From an uncultured Lachnospiraceae bacterium (GTDB lineage Bacteria > Bacillota > Clostridia > Lachnospirales > Lachnospiraceae), in NCBI GenBank assembly GCA_902797025.1, contig CADBRN010000037.1, forward strand, positions 1 to 64,000: a stretch of DNA of 64,000 nt, written 5' to 3'. Shown here piece by piece: positions 20,401 through 28,905 of the stretch (the first letter of the stretch is position 1; every line of letters starts with the position of its first letter). The notes beneath the pieces were generated by a model. The model did not search any database. It was not told where the DNA came from and saw only the letters and a list, made by a program, of their open reading frames with translations. The translations under genes and the position numbers were made by a program.

Positions 20401-21537
20401 ATGGATTTCCTTGAACAGTCTGACGAAAAGACGGATGAGGAGATTTTTGAACGGATCGATGAGATGATATTGTCGCATCCGGAAACAGGAAGAATGAGTC
20501 TCGAACAGCGGGGAAAGCTGCGTGCTGCGCTCTTTAATTCGGTCCGGAGGCTGGATGTACTGCAGGAACTCGTCGATGACCGGGCGATCACAGAAATCAT
20601 GGTGAATGATTATCGTACGATTTTTGTGGAACGCGGCGGAAAGATCCTGCGCTGGCCGAAGGGCTTCTGTTCGGAGGAACGGATGGAGGATGTGATCCGC
20701 CAGATTGCCGGGAGATGCAACCGCGTTGTAAACGAACAGCGGCCGATCGCGGACGCGCGGCTCCCGGACGGATCGCGTGTAAATATCGTTCTTCCGCCGG
20801 TATCGCTGAACGGACCGATGATGACGATTCGAAAATTTCCGGAGAAACCGTACACGATGGACGCGCTTGTAAGGGGAGGAACCCTTACGGATGAGTCCGC
20901 CGCATTTCTGGAAAGACTTGTCCGTTCCCGGTATTCGATTCTGGTCGGGGGAGGAACTTCGACCGGAAAGACGACGTTTCTGAATGCCCTCTCTGCCTAT
21001 ATTCCAGAATGCGAACGCATCGTCACGATCGAGGACAATGCGGAACTTCAGATCATCGGTGTGGAAAACCTCGTCCGGCTCGAGGTGCGCGGAGCCAATC
21101 TGGCGGGAGATCACGAGATTACTATGCGCGATCTGATCAGGACAGCGCTCAGAATGCGGCCGAACCGGATCATTATCGGAGAGGTCCGCGGAGGTGAGGC
21201 GTATGACTGGCTTTCGTGCCTGAATACCGGACATGACGGAAGTCTCGGGAGCGCTCATGCGAACAGCACAAGAGAGATGATCGGACGTCTGGAGACAATG
21301 GTTCTGATGGCGGTTGATCTTCCTGTCCCGGTGATTCGGAGACAGATCGCGTCGGGAATCGAAATCCTGGTGCATCTGGTCCGTGATCGTGATGGCAGAC
21401 GGGTTCTAGATGAAATCGCCGAAATTGTGGGGATCCGGAACGACGAGGTTGTGATCCGGACGATTTACAAACGGGATGAAACAGGGAGATTAGAAAGGAC
21501 GGGCGAGCTATTCCACAAAAAGAAGCTCATTTCATGA
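20401..21537 (+). CDS. tadA: TadA/CpaF pilus assembly ATPase
   Basis: A 378-residue hexameric secretion ATPase powering Tad pilus extension. Walker A GGGTSTGKTT lies at about 182-191, the Walker B/Asp box PNRIIIGEVRGGEAYDW at about 257-273, and the His box GSLGSAHANS soon after. The N-terminal domain (about 1-160) is CpaF-like. The ATG at 20401 has no ribosome binding site. Coding-like sequence in the same frame extends back to 20314, and a strong AAGGGAGGAG lies at 20302-20311, but no standard start codon follows it. The real start may be upstream and non-canonical. The stop overlaps tadB by four bases. Confidence 0.93.
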   Translation: MDFLEQSDEKTDEEIFERIDEMILSHPETGRMSLEQRGKLRAALFNSVRRLDVLQELVDDRAITEIMVNDYRTIFVERGGKILRWPKGFCSEERMEDVIRQIAGRCNRVVNEQRPIADARLPDGSRVNIVLPPVSLNGPMMTIRKFPEKPYTMDALVRGGTLTDESAAFLERLVRSRYSILVGGGTSTGKTTFLNALSAYIPECERIVTIEDNAELQIIGVENLVRLEVRGANLAGDHEITMRDLIRTALRMRPNRIIIGEVRGGEAYDWLSCLNTGHDGSLGSAHANSTREMIGRLETMVLMAVDLPVPVIRRQIASGIEILVHLVRDRDGRRVLDEIAEIVGIRNDEVVIRTIYKRDETGRLERTGELFHKKKLIS

Positions 21538-22268
21538 GAGGAAAGAAGGTGAGTCTGGCGGCGGATCAATTCCGTGCTTTGGCGCTCTGCCTCGCTGCAG
21601 GGGCAGGGGTGCAGTGGCTTTGCTATGAAGATGTGCGCGCGTTTCCGGCGGCACTGTGTGTTGCGGTTATCTTGTACCGGATTTGGATGAAAACGGCGGA
21701 AATCAGAGAAAGACAGGTATTTGAGAAACATTTCAGCGAGTTTCTGATGACACTCTATTCCGGACTGATGGCAGGATATTCGATGGAGAATGGAGTGCGG
21801 TCGGCGGTGAGTGACATGGAGCGGCTGTACGGGGAAGAGGACCGGCTTGTACGGGAGCTGAAAGAGATGCAGAAGGAGATGTCATTGCGGATCCCGATCG
21901 CGTCACTGCTTGTAAAGATCGGAGAACGAAACGGATCTGAGGATATCCGGAGTCTTGGGGAGGTGCTCAGAATTTCCGAAAAAATGGGAGGAAGTCCGGA
22001 TCAGACGCTGAAAGTGTGTCATAAGACGATTCTTGAGAGGATGGATATGAAACAGGAGATCAATGCGGTGATAGCGGGCAAAGTGTTTGAACAGAGAATC
22101 ATGAGCGTAGTTCCCGCCGGGATTTTGCTCTATTTGAAGGTTTCATTCGGAAACTTTATGGATTGTCTCTACGGGAACGCGGCAGGCGTCTTGATTATGA
22201 CGGCAGCGCTTACGGTCTATCTTGCGGCGGTCGTGATCGGAGAAAGGATGGTAAGAGTTGAGGTATGA
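21534..22268 (+). CDS. tadB: TadB-like type II/IVb pilus inner-membrane platform protein
   Basis: A 244-residue T2SS-F domain protein. Two N-terminal hydrophobic segments, then the cytoplasmic helical domain (FSEFLMTLYSGLMAGYSMENGV, IGERNGSEDIRSLGEVLRISEKMGG), then two C-terminal membrane helices. It forms the membrane platform on which TadA acts, paired with TadC. Somewhat shorter than proteobacterial TadB. Translationally coupled to tadA (ATGA overlap) and to the next gene (4-bp overlap). Confidence 0.9.
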   Translation: MRGKKVSLAADQFRALALCLAAGAGVQWLCYEDVRAFPAALCVAVILYRIWMKTAEIRERQVFEKHFSEFLMTLYSGLMAGYSMENGVRSAVSDMERLYGEEDRLVRELKEMQKEMSLRIPIASLLVKIGERNGSEDIRSLGEVLRISEKMGGSPDQTLKVCHKTILERMDMKQEINAVIAGKVFEQRIMSVVPAGILLYLKVSFGNFMDCLYGNAAGVLIMTAALTVYLAAVVIGERMVRVEV

Positions 22269-23524
22269 GATGGGTGATACTGCCTCTGGCGGCAGGGATT
22301 CTTGCGGTCGTTTTATACCGGACGGAGAAACTGAAACGGAGCTTTTTTCTTTTGCTTCTTGTAATGGATGCGGCCGGAGTTCTGCTGATGGCTCGGGAGC
22401 AGGCCGACGGAGGAAAAACGGCGGTCGAAACGATCGCCCGCAGTACTCTGGAGAGCGGGGGGACCGTTCCCCTTGAGGTTGAGACGGAGAGTGGAGAAAA
22501 CTATTCTGTCGATATTGCCGCTCCGGTGCGCCGGTATACAGAGGATGAGATTGAAGGCTTATTTGATCAGACAGAGAGCCGTCTGGATGCGGTTATTCTC
22601 GGGAAAAACCGTTCATTTGACCGCGTTGAGCGCAATCTGAATCTTGTCAGAAAAGTCGATTCATCTCCGGTATCGATTGAGTGGTATTCGGACCGACCGG
22701 ATCTGATTGATTTTGACGGGATGATTCATGCCGGAGCACCGGAAAACGGAACAGAGGTTCTGATTACCGCGGATCTTTCGCTGCAGGAGGAAGAGCGGAC
22801 TTTAAAAAAGAAAGTTCGCGTATTCCCACCGAAAGAATCGGAGAGTGTCCGGGAAGAGATTTTGAAGGAGGCGGACCGGCTGAATGAAGGCGCAGGGAAC
22901 AAATCCGCATACCGTCTTCCGGACCGGGTGGGCGGAAAGAAGCTGATCTGGTATCAGAAGAGCAGCGGAAGTGGAACGATCCTCTGTGCACTTGCTCTGG
23001 CCGGCGTGCTTTTAGGGGCCTGGTCTGAGAAGGAGAGAAAAAACAGGGATCTGGAGCGGCGTGCGAAGCAGATGGAGAGGGACTATCCCGAGATTGTCAG
23101 CAAGATGCAGCTGTACCTCGGTGCGGGGATGAGTATGCGTGCGATTTTTCGGCGGATCTCGGAAGAGTATCGGAGAAGAAAAAAGAGAGGAGGCGGTGTA
23201 CGATTCGCATTTGAAGAGATCAGCCGCTGTGCCTACCGGATGGAGAATGGCATCACAGAGACAGACGCATATGAAGAATTCGGAAGACGGTGCCGCGTTC
23301 CGTGCTACCGGTCTCTCTCGCTTCTTCTGACACAAAATTTGAAAAAGGGAGGAGCGGAGATGCTTCCGCTCCTGGAAAGGGAAGTACAGAATGCTTTTGA
23401 CACCCACAAAAGAAGAGCACGTGCGGACGGAGAGAAAATAACGGTAAAGCTGCTGCTCCCTCTGTTTATGGAGCTGGCGGTGGTGATCGCGCTGATTATG
23501 ATTCCGGCATTTCTGACGATCTGA
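22265..23524 (+). CDS. tadC: TadC-like platform protein with an N-terminal extracytoplasmic domain
   Basis: A 419-residue protein. Two hydrophobic segments (about 3-40) are followed by a soluble domain of roughly 190 residues, then a membrane helix (about 238-255) and a T2SS-F cytoplasmic domain (MQLYLGAGMSMRAIFRRISEEYRRR, YRSLSLLLTQNLKKGG) and a final helix. Within the extra domain, SSPVSIEWYSDRPDLIDFDG with the following strand region resembles the atrophied bacterial immunoglobulin-like repeats of Firmicutes surface proteins. Ordinary TadC lacks this part, so here the platform probably reaches outside the membrane. Coupled to tadB. Confidence 0.85.
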   Translation: MRWVILPLAAGILAVVLYRTEKLKRSFFLLLLVMDAAGVLLMAREQADGGKTAVETIARSTLESGGTVPLEVETESGENYSVDIAAPVRRYTEDEIEGLFDQTESRLDAVILGKNRSFDRVERNLNLVRKVDSSPVSIEWYSDRPDLIDFDGMIHAGAPENGTEVLITADLSLQEEERTLKKKVRVFPPKESESVREEILKEADRLNEGAGNKSAYRLPDRVGGKKLIWYQKSSGSGTILCALALAGVLLGAWSEKERKNRDLERRAKQMERDYPEIVSKMQLYLGAGMSMRAIFRRISEEYRRRKKRGGGVRFAFEEISRCAYRMENGITETDAYEEFGRRCRVPCYRSLSLLLTQNLKKGGAEMLPLLEREVQNAFDTHKRRARADGEKITVKLLLPLFMELAVVIALIMIPAFLTI

Positions 23525-23600
23525 AAGACACGGATCGTCCGCATTTCCAGCGGACGGGGCGTAAAACATAGATAGATCCTGAGAGAGGAGGTGTGAGCGA

Positions 23601-23774
23601 TTGGTAAAAGAAGAACTGCGGTCATTCGCGGAGGATGAAGAGGCGGTCGGCGTTGTTGAAGTGATCCTGATCTTAGTGGTTCTGATCGGTCTTGTTCTGA
23701 TTTTCAAGGACCATCTGACGAAACTCGTAAAACAGATTCTGACAAAGATTGCGTCGCAGAGTAATTCTGTATAA
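23601..23774 (+). CDS. Flp1-like type IVb pilin (57 aa)
   Basis: A 57-residue protein starting at TTG with GGAGG nine bases upstream. A short charged leader (about 17 residues, ending EDEEAVG) is followed by a strongly hydrophobic helix VVEVILILVVLIGLVLIFKD and a short amphipathic tail. This is the pattern of the Flp1-like pilins of Gram-positive Tad loci: processing after Gly, a glutamate soon after it, and an IFKD/LTK motif at the helix end. It is the likely main pilus subunit and substrate of the A24 peptidases. Confidence 0.85.
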   Translation: MVKEELRSFAEDEEAVGVVEVILILVVLIGLVLIFKDHLTKLVKQILTKIASQSNSV

Positions 23775-23833
23775 GTCTGACGCGATGATTTTCCAGGTAT
23801 GAGATAAACAGGTTTGTACAAGGAGGAGTGTTC

Positions 23834-25348
23834 ATGAAACGGGGAAGTATTACGCTGTATTCGTGTCTTGTCATGGGGCTCCTTCTTTGTTTCACTGCGG
23901 CGGCGATTCATTCGGCGTCAGTATCGGCAGGCCGCGTTGTTCTTGCGAGCGCGCTGGAACAGAGTGTATTTTCTCTGTTTGGAGAATATGATGCGGAATT
24001 GTTCGAACGGTTCGGACTTCTGTTTCTGGATGCGGGAAGAGGCAAAAGCACGATGCAGTTGCAGAGACTGACCGATCATACGGAAGAATACGCGTCTTAT
24101 ATTCTGGATCCACAGAAAAAATCGGTTCTTCCGGAGCATGGACTGCTGGAATTTCATTCACAGAAAGCATCCTTACTGGCGTACACACTCGCGACAGATG
24201 GCGGCGGGACGGAATTTTCCGAGCAGGTATGCAGAGCGATGAAGGAATCGATTCCGTCTGCGGCAGCAGGCACTCTCAAGGATACGGCTGAAGAACAGCT
24301 GGAAACGGCCTCCGGGCAGGAAAATCAGATGAATAAATCGGATATTCACAGCGCGCGGGATCTGTACGAGCATGCGAAAAATGCAGATGTGTCTGAGGAG
24401 GATAAGAGCCGCATGACAGCAGATTTTTCGGATGCTGAGATTGAGGCGGCGGAGCAGATTCAGCTGGGAAGTGAATATCAGGATCCGATTGCCGCAGCAT
24501 CGTCCGCAGAAAAGGCAGGAATACTGTCACTCGCGCTCCCGGCCGGCGTTTCTGTGTCGGATGCGTCTGTAGAGACGGAAGATCTTCCGTCCGGCCGCGC
24601 GCTGCAGCGCGGCGTCGGTGTGATTCCCGCGCATTCTGAAACGATTATGGACCGTGTTTTTCTGGATGAGTATGCCATGAACTTTTTGCCATATTTCACG
24701 GATTGCAGCGGTGAGAGCGGTCTGCAATATCAGGTTGAATACCTGATCGCCGGCCATCCATCTGATGCAGAAAATCTGAAATCAGTTCTGGAGAGACTTT
24801 TGGTTGTACGTGAAGCATCCAATTTTTCCTATCTGTCTCTGAACAGCGCCAGGCGTGCGGAGACACTTGCCGCGGCAAACGCGGTCTGTTCGGCATTTCT
24901 TGTGCCATATCTTGCGCCGGCGGTCGCTGTCGCGGTTCGTGCAGCCTGGGCGTATGCGGAGAGCATCGCGGATCTCAGGGCGCTTCTCGGGGGCGGAAAG
25001 ATACCGCTCGTCAAAACCGATGCATCCTGGAAGCTGTCCGTCGGGAAACTCCCGGAATTTCTGGCGGAGGCGTCTTCCGGAATACAAGAGGAAGGCGCTG
25101 CGGAAAAGGCGGACGCGTCCGGCCTTGATTACGGCGGGTATCTCAGGATCCTGCTTGCCGTGAAGCCGGCTGCGCAGCTGATTTCCGGCCTTGAAGACAT
25201 GGTTGAACATACGATGCGCGAAGTGACCGGAAAACCGGCGTTTCGAATCGATTGTTGTGTATGCGCAGTCAACATGGAACTGAAAGCGGTCCTTGATGGG
25301 AGAGAACTGACTGCTGCACAGTATTACCGATATGGGGAGGCGGCGTAA
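23834..25348 (+). CDS. DUF5702-like Tad-locus protein (pseudopilin-like)
   Basis: A 504-residue protein with one N-terminal hydrophobic segment (about 8-32) after a KRGSIT start, resembling the TadE/TadG-type prepilin start, followed by a large extracytoplasmic region. The FGEYDAELFERFGLLFLDAG segment and overall layout match what I recall of DUF5702 proteins encoded in Clostridia Tad clusters; function unknown, probably a minor pilus or tip component. ATG 23834 follows AGGAGG by seven bases. The middle part is rich in Ala/Glu/Ser and likely helical. Confidence 0.7.
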   Translation: MKRGSITLYSCLVMGLLLCFTAAAIHSASVSAGRVVLASALEQSVFSLFGEYDAELFERFGLLFLDAGRGKSTMQLQRLTDHTEEYASYILDPQKKSVLPEHGLLEFHSQKASLLAYTLATDGGGTEFSEQVCRAMKESIPSAAAGTLKDTAEEQLETASGQENQMNKSDIHSARDLYEHAKNADVSEEDKSRMTADFSDAEIEAAEQIQLGSEYQDPIAAASSAEKAGILSLALPAGVSVSDASVETEDLPSGRALQRGVGVIPAHSETIMDRVFLDEYAMNFLPYFTDCSGESGLQYQVEYLIAGHPSDAENLKSVLERLLVVREASNFSYLSLNSARRAETLAAANAVCSAFLVPYLAPAVAVAVRAAWAYAESIADLRALLGGGKIPLVKTDASWKLSVGKLPEFLAEASSGIQEEGAAEKADASGLDYGGYLRILLAVKPAAQLISGLEDMVEHTMREVTGKPAFRIDCCVCAVNMELKAVLDGRELTAAQYYRYGEAA

Positions 25349-25369
25349 GAGAATCGGAGGTGGAATATT

Positions 25370-26047
25370 ATGATGCATGCGGTCAAAAAGGCATCGATGA
25401 CCGTCGAGGCTGCGCTGGTGATGCCTTTCTTCTTCCTGTGCATGACGACACTTGCAACAGTGCCTGATCTGTATGCGAAGTATGCGGCCGGGGTTGTTTC
25501 GGCACAGCAGGATGCAGAAAAGGCTGCAAAAGCAATGACCTGTGTAATTGCGGCAGAATCCGATCCTGATCCTGTGGCCGATCGGCCGGAACTTGTCAGA
25601 TACAAGCCTTTTGCACTCCCGTTTTTCTTCCCGGATTTGAGATTTGTGTGCCGGGGAAGAGTCAGGGCGTGGGTTGGTGATACTGGCGGCGACAATGGTG
25701 AAGCCGGAGATGACGATGCAATGGTTTACGTCACAGAGCATGAAAGTGTTTACCATACGAGTTCGAGGTGTACGCATCTTGATCTCTCATGGAAAGCTGT
25801 GCCGGGGAGCGGAATTGCATTTCTACGGAATGATTATGGTTCGAAATACCATGCGTGTGAAAAGTGTGTATCGAATGGGCGGCCCGCACAGATTGTTTAC
25901 CTCTCTCCGGAAGGAGATGCTTTCCACAATTCGTCATCCTGCAGCGGACTCACGAGGCACATCCGGATCGTTCGGATGTCGGAGGTGGAGAATCTGAGAG
26001 AATGCAGCCGCTGTGCTGAACGGGATGCGGAAGAAACGGAGGGATGA
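25370..26047 (+). CDS. TadE-like minor pilin with duplicated cysteine modules
   Basis: A 225-residue protein. KKASMTVEAALVMPFFFLCM (6-25) is a TadE-type prepilin start with the glutamate inside the hydrophobic helix. Residues about 119-215 hold two related modules, each a strand like VYVTEHESVYHTSSRCTHL or VYLSPEGDAFHNSSSCSGL followed by a CxxC (ACEKC, ECSRC). The pattern C-x(n)-CxxC in each copy suggests a small metal-binding or disulfide-stabilised knuckle, exposed outside the cell. Between the pilin start and the modules lies a variable linker. Possible role: pilus tip or adhesive subunit. Confidence 0.75.
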   Translation: MMHAVKKASMTVEAALVMPFFFLCMTTLATVPDLYAKYAAGVVSAQQDAEKAAKAMTCVIAAESDPDPVADRPELVRYKPFALPFFFPDLRFVCRGRVRAWVGDTGGDNGEAGDDDAMVYVTEHESVYHTSSRCTHLDLSWKAVPGSGIAFLRNDYGSKYHACEKCVSNGRPAQIVYLSPEGDAFHNSSSCSGLTRHIRIVRMSEVENLRECSRCAERDAEETEG

Positions 26048-26054
26048 GGACCGG

Positions 26055-26540
26055 ATGACGGGTCAGGTTGTGTGTACGGCACTTCTCGGAGTAAATGCAG
26101 TTCAGGATATTCGCAGACGAGAGATTGTCTTTGTGCCGACGGTCGCTGCCGGTGTGGCGGGGGTGCTGTGGAATTATTTCGCCGGAAGTTCCGGCGCAGT
26201 TTATTTTTTCTGTGCGATGATACCGGGCATGGTTCTGCTGACCGCGGCATGGCTTACAGGCGGTCAGATCGGACGCGGAGATGGTATTCTCATACTGGCC
26301 TGCGGTGCGTGGTGCGGATTTCCGGACAGCTTCTATATTTCATGCATGGGGCTGTTTCTGGCTCTGATAGGGGCGGCGCTGCTTCTTGCGAAGCGACATG
26401 TACAATTCTGTATGAGCCGCGCCCGGAGAAGCAGTGGGGGAAGGACAGCAGGAGAACGGGCACCGGCATCATCGCTTCGCCTGCCGCTGGCGCCGTATTT
26501 GTTTGCGGCTTACATCATACTATTAATCGTGAGGAGGTAG
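26055..26540 (+). CDS. A24 prepilin peptidase-like protein, second copy
   Basis: A 161-residue membrane protein. Candidate catalytic aspartates are D18 in NAVQDIRRREI and D76 in GGQIGRGDGILIL, the GxGD motif of A24 leader peptidases. It has about four to five hydrophobic segments and a basic Arg/Ser-rich loop at about 120-140. It differs clearly from the first copy, so it may process a different set of prepilins such as the TadE-like proteins flanking it. ATG 26055 is chosen because GGAGGG and GAGGA lie just upstream. Confidence 0.78.
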   Translation: MTGQVVCTALLGVNAVQDIRRREIVFVPTVAAGVAGVLWNYFAGSSGAVYFFCAMIPGMVLLTAAWLTGGQIGRGDGILILACGAWCGFPDSFYISCMGLFLALIGAALLLAKRHVQFCMSRARRSSGGRTAGERAPASSLRLPLAPYLFAAYIILLIVRR

Positions 26541-26571
26541 GCGAGAGAATATCAGTCAGAAAGAGGATGCG

Positions 26572-27033
26572 ATGGATAGAAAGTACAAGAAACAGAAAAG
26601 CGGAAAATGGTGTTCCGCGGTCGTTGTGGTGGAGGCGGCGGTCATTGTTCCGATGGCGGTGATGATGACCGTGCTCCTGATTATTATGATTTTCTATGTA
26701 CATAATCGATGCTGGTATCAATGCGCGGCGTATGAATGTGCGATCGTTGGAAACGGCAGACAGATTATATCGGAGAGTGAAGGACGGATGCAGGCGGCAA
26801 TGCAGGCAGAAGAGAGAATCCGTGATCAGGTGATGCCCGGAACGCCGCCGCAGAAAGCGATTGACTCGGATCACTCTGGTACTTCCGTAAGTTTCAGCGG
26901 TCAGTCGTATCCGCTCTTCGGCCGGGAACTCGTGCCATTTACCGCAAAGGCCGATGTTGAGAGGGTGAATCCGGAAAAGGTTCTGAGAATGCGCCGTGCG
27001 GCTCTGGCTGTGAAGGATGAGCTGGGCGGGTAA
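26572..27033 (+). CDS. TadE-like minor pilin
   Basis: A 153-residue protein: a basic start (KYKKQKSGKWCSAVVVVEAAV), a hydrophobic helix to about residue 43 with the conserved glutamate, then a soluble domain with a Tyr/Cys pair (CWYQCAAYECA). This is the TadE pseudopilin layout. It lies between the second peptidase and the FHA protein, in the same direction and with short gaps, so it is part of the Tad locus. Confidence 0.75.
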   Translation: MDRKYKKQKSGKWCSAVVVVEAAVIVPMAVMMTVLLIIMIFYVHNRCWYQCAAYECAIVGNGRQIISESEGRMQAAMQAEERIRDQVMPGTPPQKAIDSDHSGTSVSFSGQSYPLFGRELVPFTAKADVERVNPEKVLRMRRAALAVKDELGG

Positions 27034-27138
27034 ATGTTCGATATCCCGGATCAATGAGGATGTGTCTGTCAGCAAAACCAGGCTGCAGTGAAAGAGTATC
27101 GTGACATCCTGTACATGATTGGAAATGAGGTGGCGAAA

Positions 27139-28743
27139 ATGAAAATACAGATGAAGCGGGATTTAAAGGATCACTACCTGGTTCTTTCTGACCGGGAGAC
27201 GGAGAGCCTGAATTCATATCAGACACGTATGTTGGATGAAAACAGGATATCCGGACTTTTGGCGTGCCATGTAGAACAGATCGACGACGAGATCATGCTT
27301 TATTATAATGTCACCTCGCGTCAGACGCTTTCGGAAATTGTAGCAGACCGTCTGATTGATATGCGCCTTCTCCGGCTTATTCTTGAGTCCTTGCTTGATA
27401 CGCTGCACGGGATCAGCGAATTTCTGCTTCCTCCGGAAGGAATGATTTTGGATCCGGATTGTATTTTTGCGGATAGTTTGTTGTCTGAGATCCGCTTTTG
27501 CTATTTTCCGGGCGGAAGAGGGGAATTTGGAGACTCGTTGAGAGCTCTGGGCGAATTTATTCTTCCGAAGCTGAATCATGATGACCGTGAAGCGGTATTG
27601 CTTGGATATTCATTTTATCAATCCTGCGTCACCGATATGCTCACGGAGGAGACTTTTGCCCGGCTCTTATATGGAGAGCGGGATGAAAATCCGGAGGAGA
27701 ACGGCTCGTTTGGCGGTACTCAAACGAATGAAGCGGTGCGGAAACCGGAGGAAACAGGGGCGGAGAAGTGGAATTGCGGAAACGAAGAGGCATCGGAGAT
27801 GTTGATGGAAGAGGAACGCGATGAGAGGCGCCGGCAGATTCTGGATGATTTTTTTTCAGATGAAGAGGAAGAGGAGGAGAATCCGGAAATGAAGCAAACA
27901 ATCCGGTCTATAGCAGGTGCGGCGATCATCGCAGCGGCGGCAGCTTTTGCCATGATTGTCGCAGGAAGGAAAGACTTCGGTATAGGTATTGGGATTCTCA
28001 TATTTTCCGGAACGATTCTGGCAGGCCGGATTCGGAAAAAAATTCATGAAAAGAAGGCGGGAGACGTCAAGATCAACGGGGAGAAGCAGCCTGAACCAAC
28101 GGAATGCATCCAAATGCCGGATTATCTGGTGAATCACTACAGTTCCATTATGAAATCCGGAAATAAAGTGTCTGAGACCGGTTATGAGGATGAATACGGA
28201 GATGATCCGGGCGGATCGGATCGTGGAAGAGAGGATCGCGGAGGATCAGATCGCAGAAGGGCGGATCGTGGAAGAGAGGATCGCGGAAGATCGGATCGCA
28301 GAAGAATGGACAGGAATCGGGGTGACGGCGAGACGGATATTTCTATGTGGGATAACCGATCGGATACAGAGTGTGCCGGAAACGGAGAGACAGTTCTTCT
28401 GTCTGATTTTACGGGGAAGAGAGCCAAGGTCCGGGGAAGATTGATTCGTCTGGACGATCGGAATGAAAAACCGTATATATTGACTGCGGATGAGTACCGG
28501 ATCGGCAAAAGCGAATTTGCTTCCGATATTGTGCTGCCGTCTGAGGCCGTAAGCCGTCTGCATGCAAAACTGATCTGGAAAGAAGATCACTACGAGATCC
28601 GGGATATGCGATCGAAAAATGCGACCTTTATTAATGAGACGATGGTTGATGAAGGAGAGAATGTTGCGTTGAAAGACGGGGACTGCTGTCGTTTTGCGGA
28701 TCTTGTGTACCGTTATCGGACAGGATCTGCGGATGCAGTATAG
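27139..28743 (+). CDS. FHA-domain protein with DUF6382-like N-terminus
   Basis: A 534-residue protein. The N-terminal about 180 residues (KRDLKDHYLVLSDRETESLN onwards) resemble DUF6382, common beside Clostridia Tad genes. An acidic linker is followed by two hydrophobic segments (about 253-290), a charged Asp/Arg/Gly-rich linker with a 15-residue tandem repeat, and a C-terminal FHA domain (YRIGKSEFASDIVLPSEAVS) that binds phosphothreonine. ATG 27139 has GAGG eight bases upstream; a GTG at 27088 has no ribosome binding site. Probably a membrane scaffold linking the pilus machine to Ser/Thr kinase signalling. Confidence 0.82.
   Translation: MKIQMKRDLKDHYLVLSDRETESLNSYQTRMLDENRISGLLACHVEQIDDEIMLYYNVTSRQTLSEIVADRLIDMRLLRLILESLLDTLHGISEFLLPPEGMILDPDCIFADSLLSEIRFCYFPGGRGEFGDSLRALGEFILPKLNHDDREAVLLGYSFYQSCVTDMLTEETFARLLYGERDENPEENGSFGGTQTNEAVRKPEETGAEKWNCGNEEASEMLMEEERDERRRQILDDFFSDEEEEEENPEMKQTIRSIAGAAIIAAAAAFAMIVAGRKDFGIGIGILIFSGTILAGRIRKKIHEKKAGDVKINGEKQPEPTECIQMPDYLVNHYSSIMKSGNKVSETGYEDEYGDDPGGSDRGREDRGGSDRRRADRGREDRGRSDRRRMDRNRGDGETDISMWDNRSDTECAGNGETVLLSDFTGKRAKVRGRLIRLDDRNEKPYILTADEYRIGKSEFASDIVLPSEAVSRLHAKLIWKEDHYEIRDMRSKNATFINETMVDEGENVALKDGDCCRFADLVYRYRTGSADAV
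28217..28304 (+). repeat. In-frame tandem repeat, two copies with 45-bp period
   Basis: 43 matched bases at 28217-28259 recur at 28262-28304 with two substitutions. The repeat encodes DRGREDRG(G/R)SDRRR twice in the linker before the FHA domain. The whole-codon period means the copy number can vary without breaking the gene. Confidence 0.85.
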
Positions 28744-28808
28744 ATGAAGGGCCGGTGCAGGGAAGGAATTGGATAGTCAGGGAGGGTTTAGAACCGAGCT
28801 GGCCGTGC

Positions 28809-28837
28809 TGGACAGCCGGTTTGGCGGAGACTATAAT
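28809..28837 (+). promoter_or_regulatory. Promoter upstream of the membrane remnant and rhomboid genes
   Basis: TGGACA (28809-28814), 17-bp spacer, TATAAT (28832-28837). It could drive the decayed membrane gene, the rhomboid gene and the HIT gene as one transcript. Confidence 0.65.
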
Positions 28838-28905
28838 AGGGATACGGATTCGTGTACTGCGAAATATAGAATCATTCATAACGGGTGCGGCTTGGGAGGC
28901 CGGAT

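Noticed and set aside
20107..21375. 422-codon minus-strand frame
   Set aside because: Antisense of tadZ/tadA; the tadA motifs on the plus strand are unambiguous.
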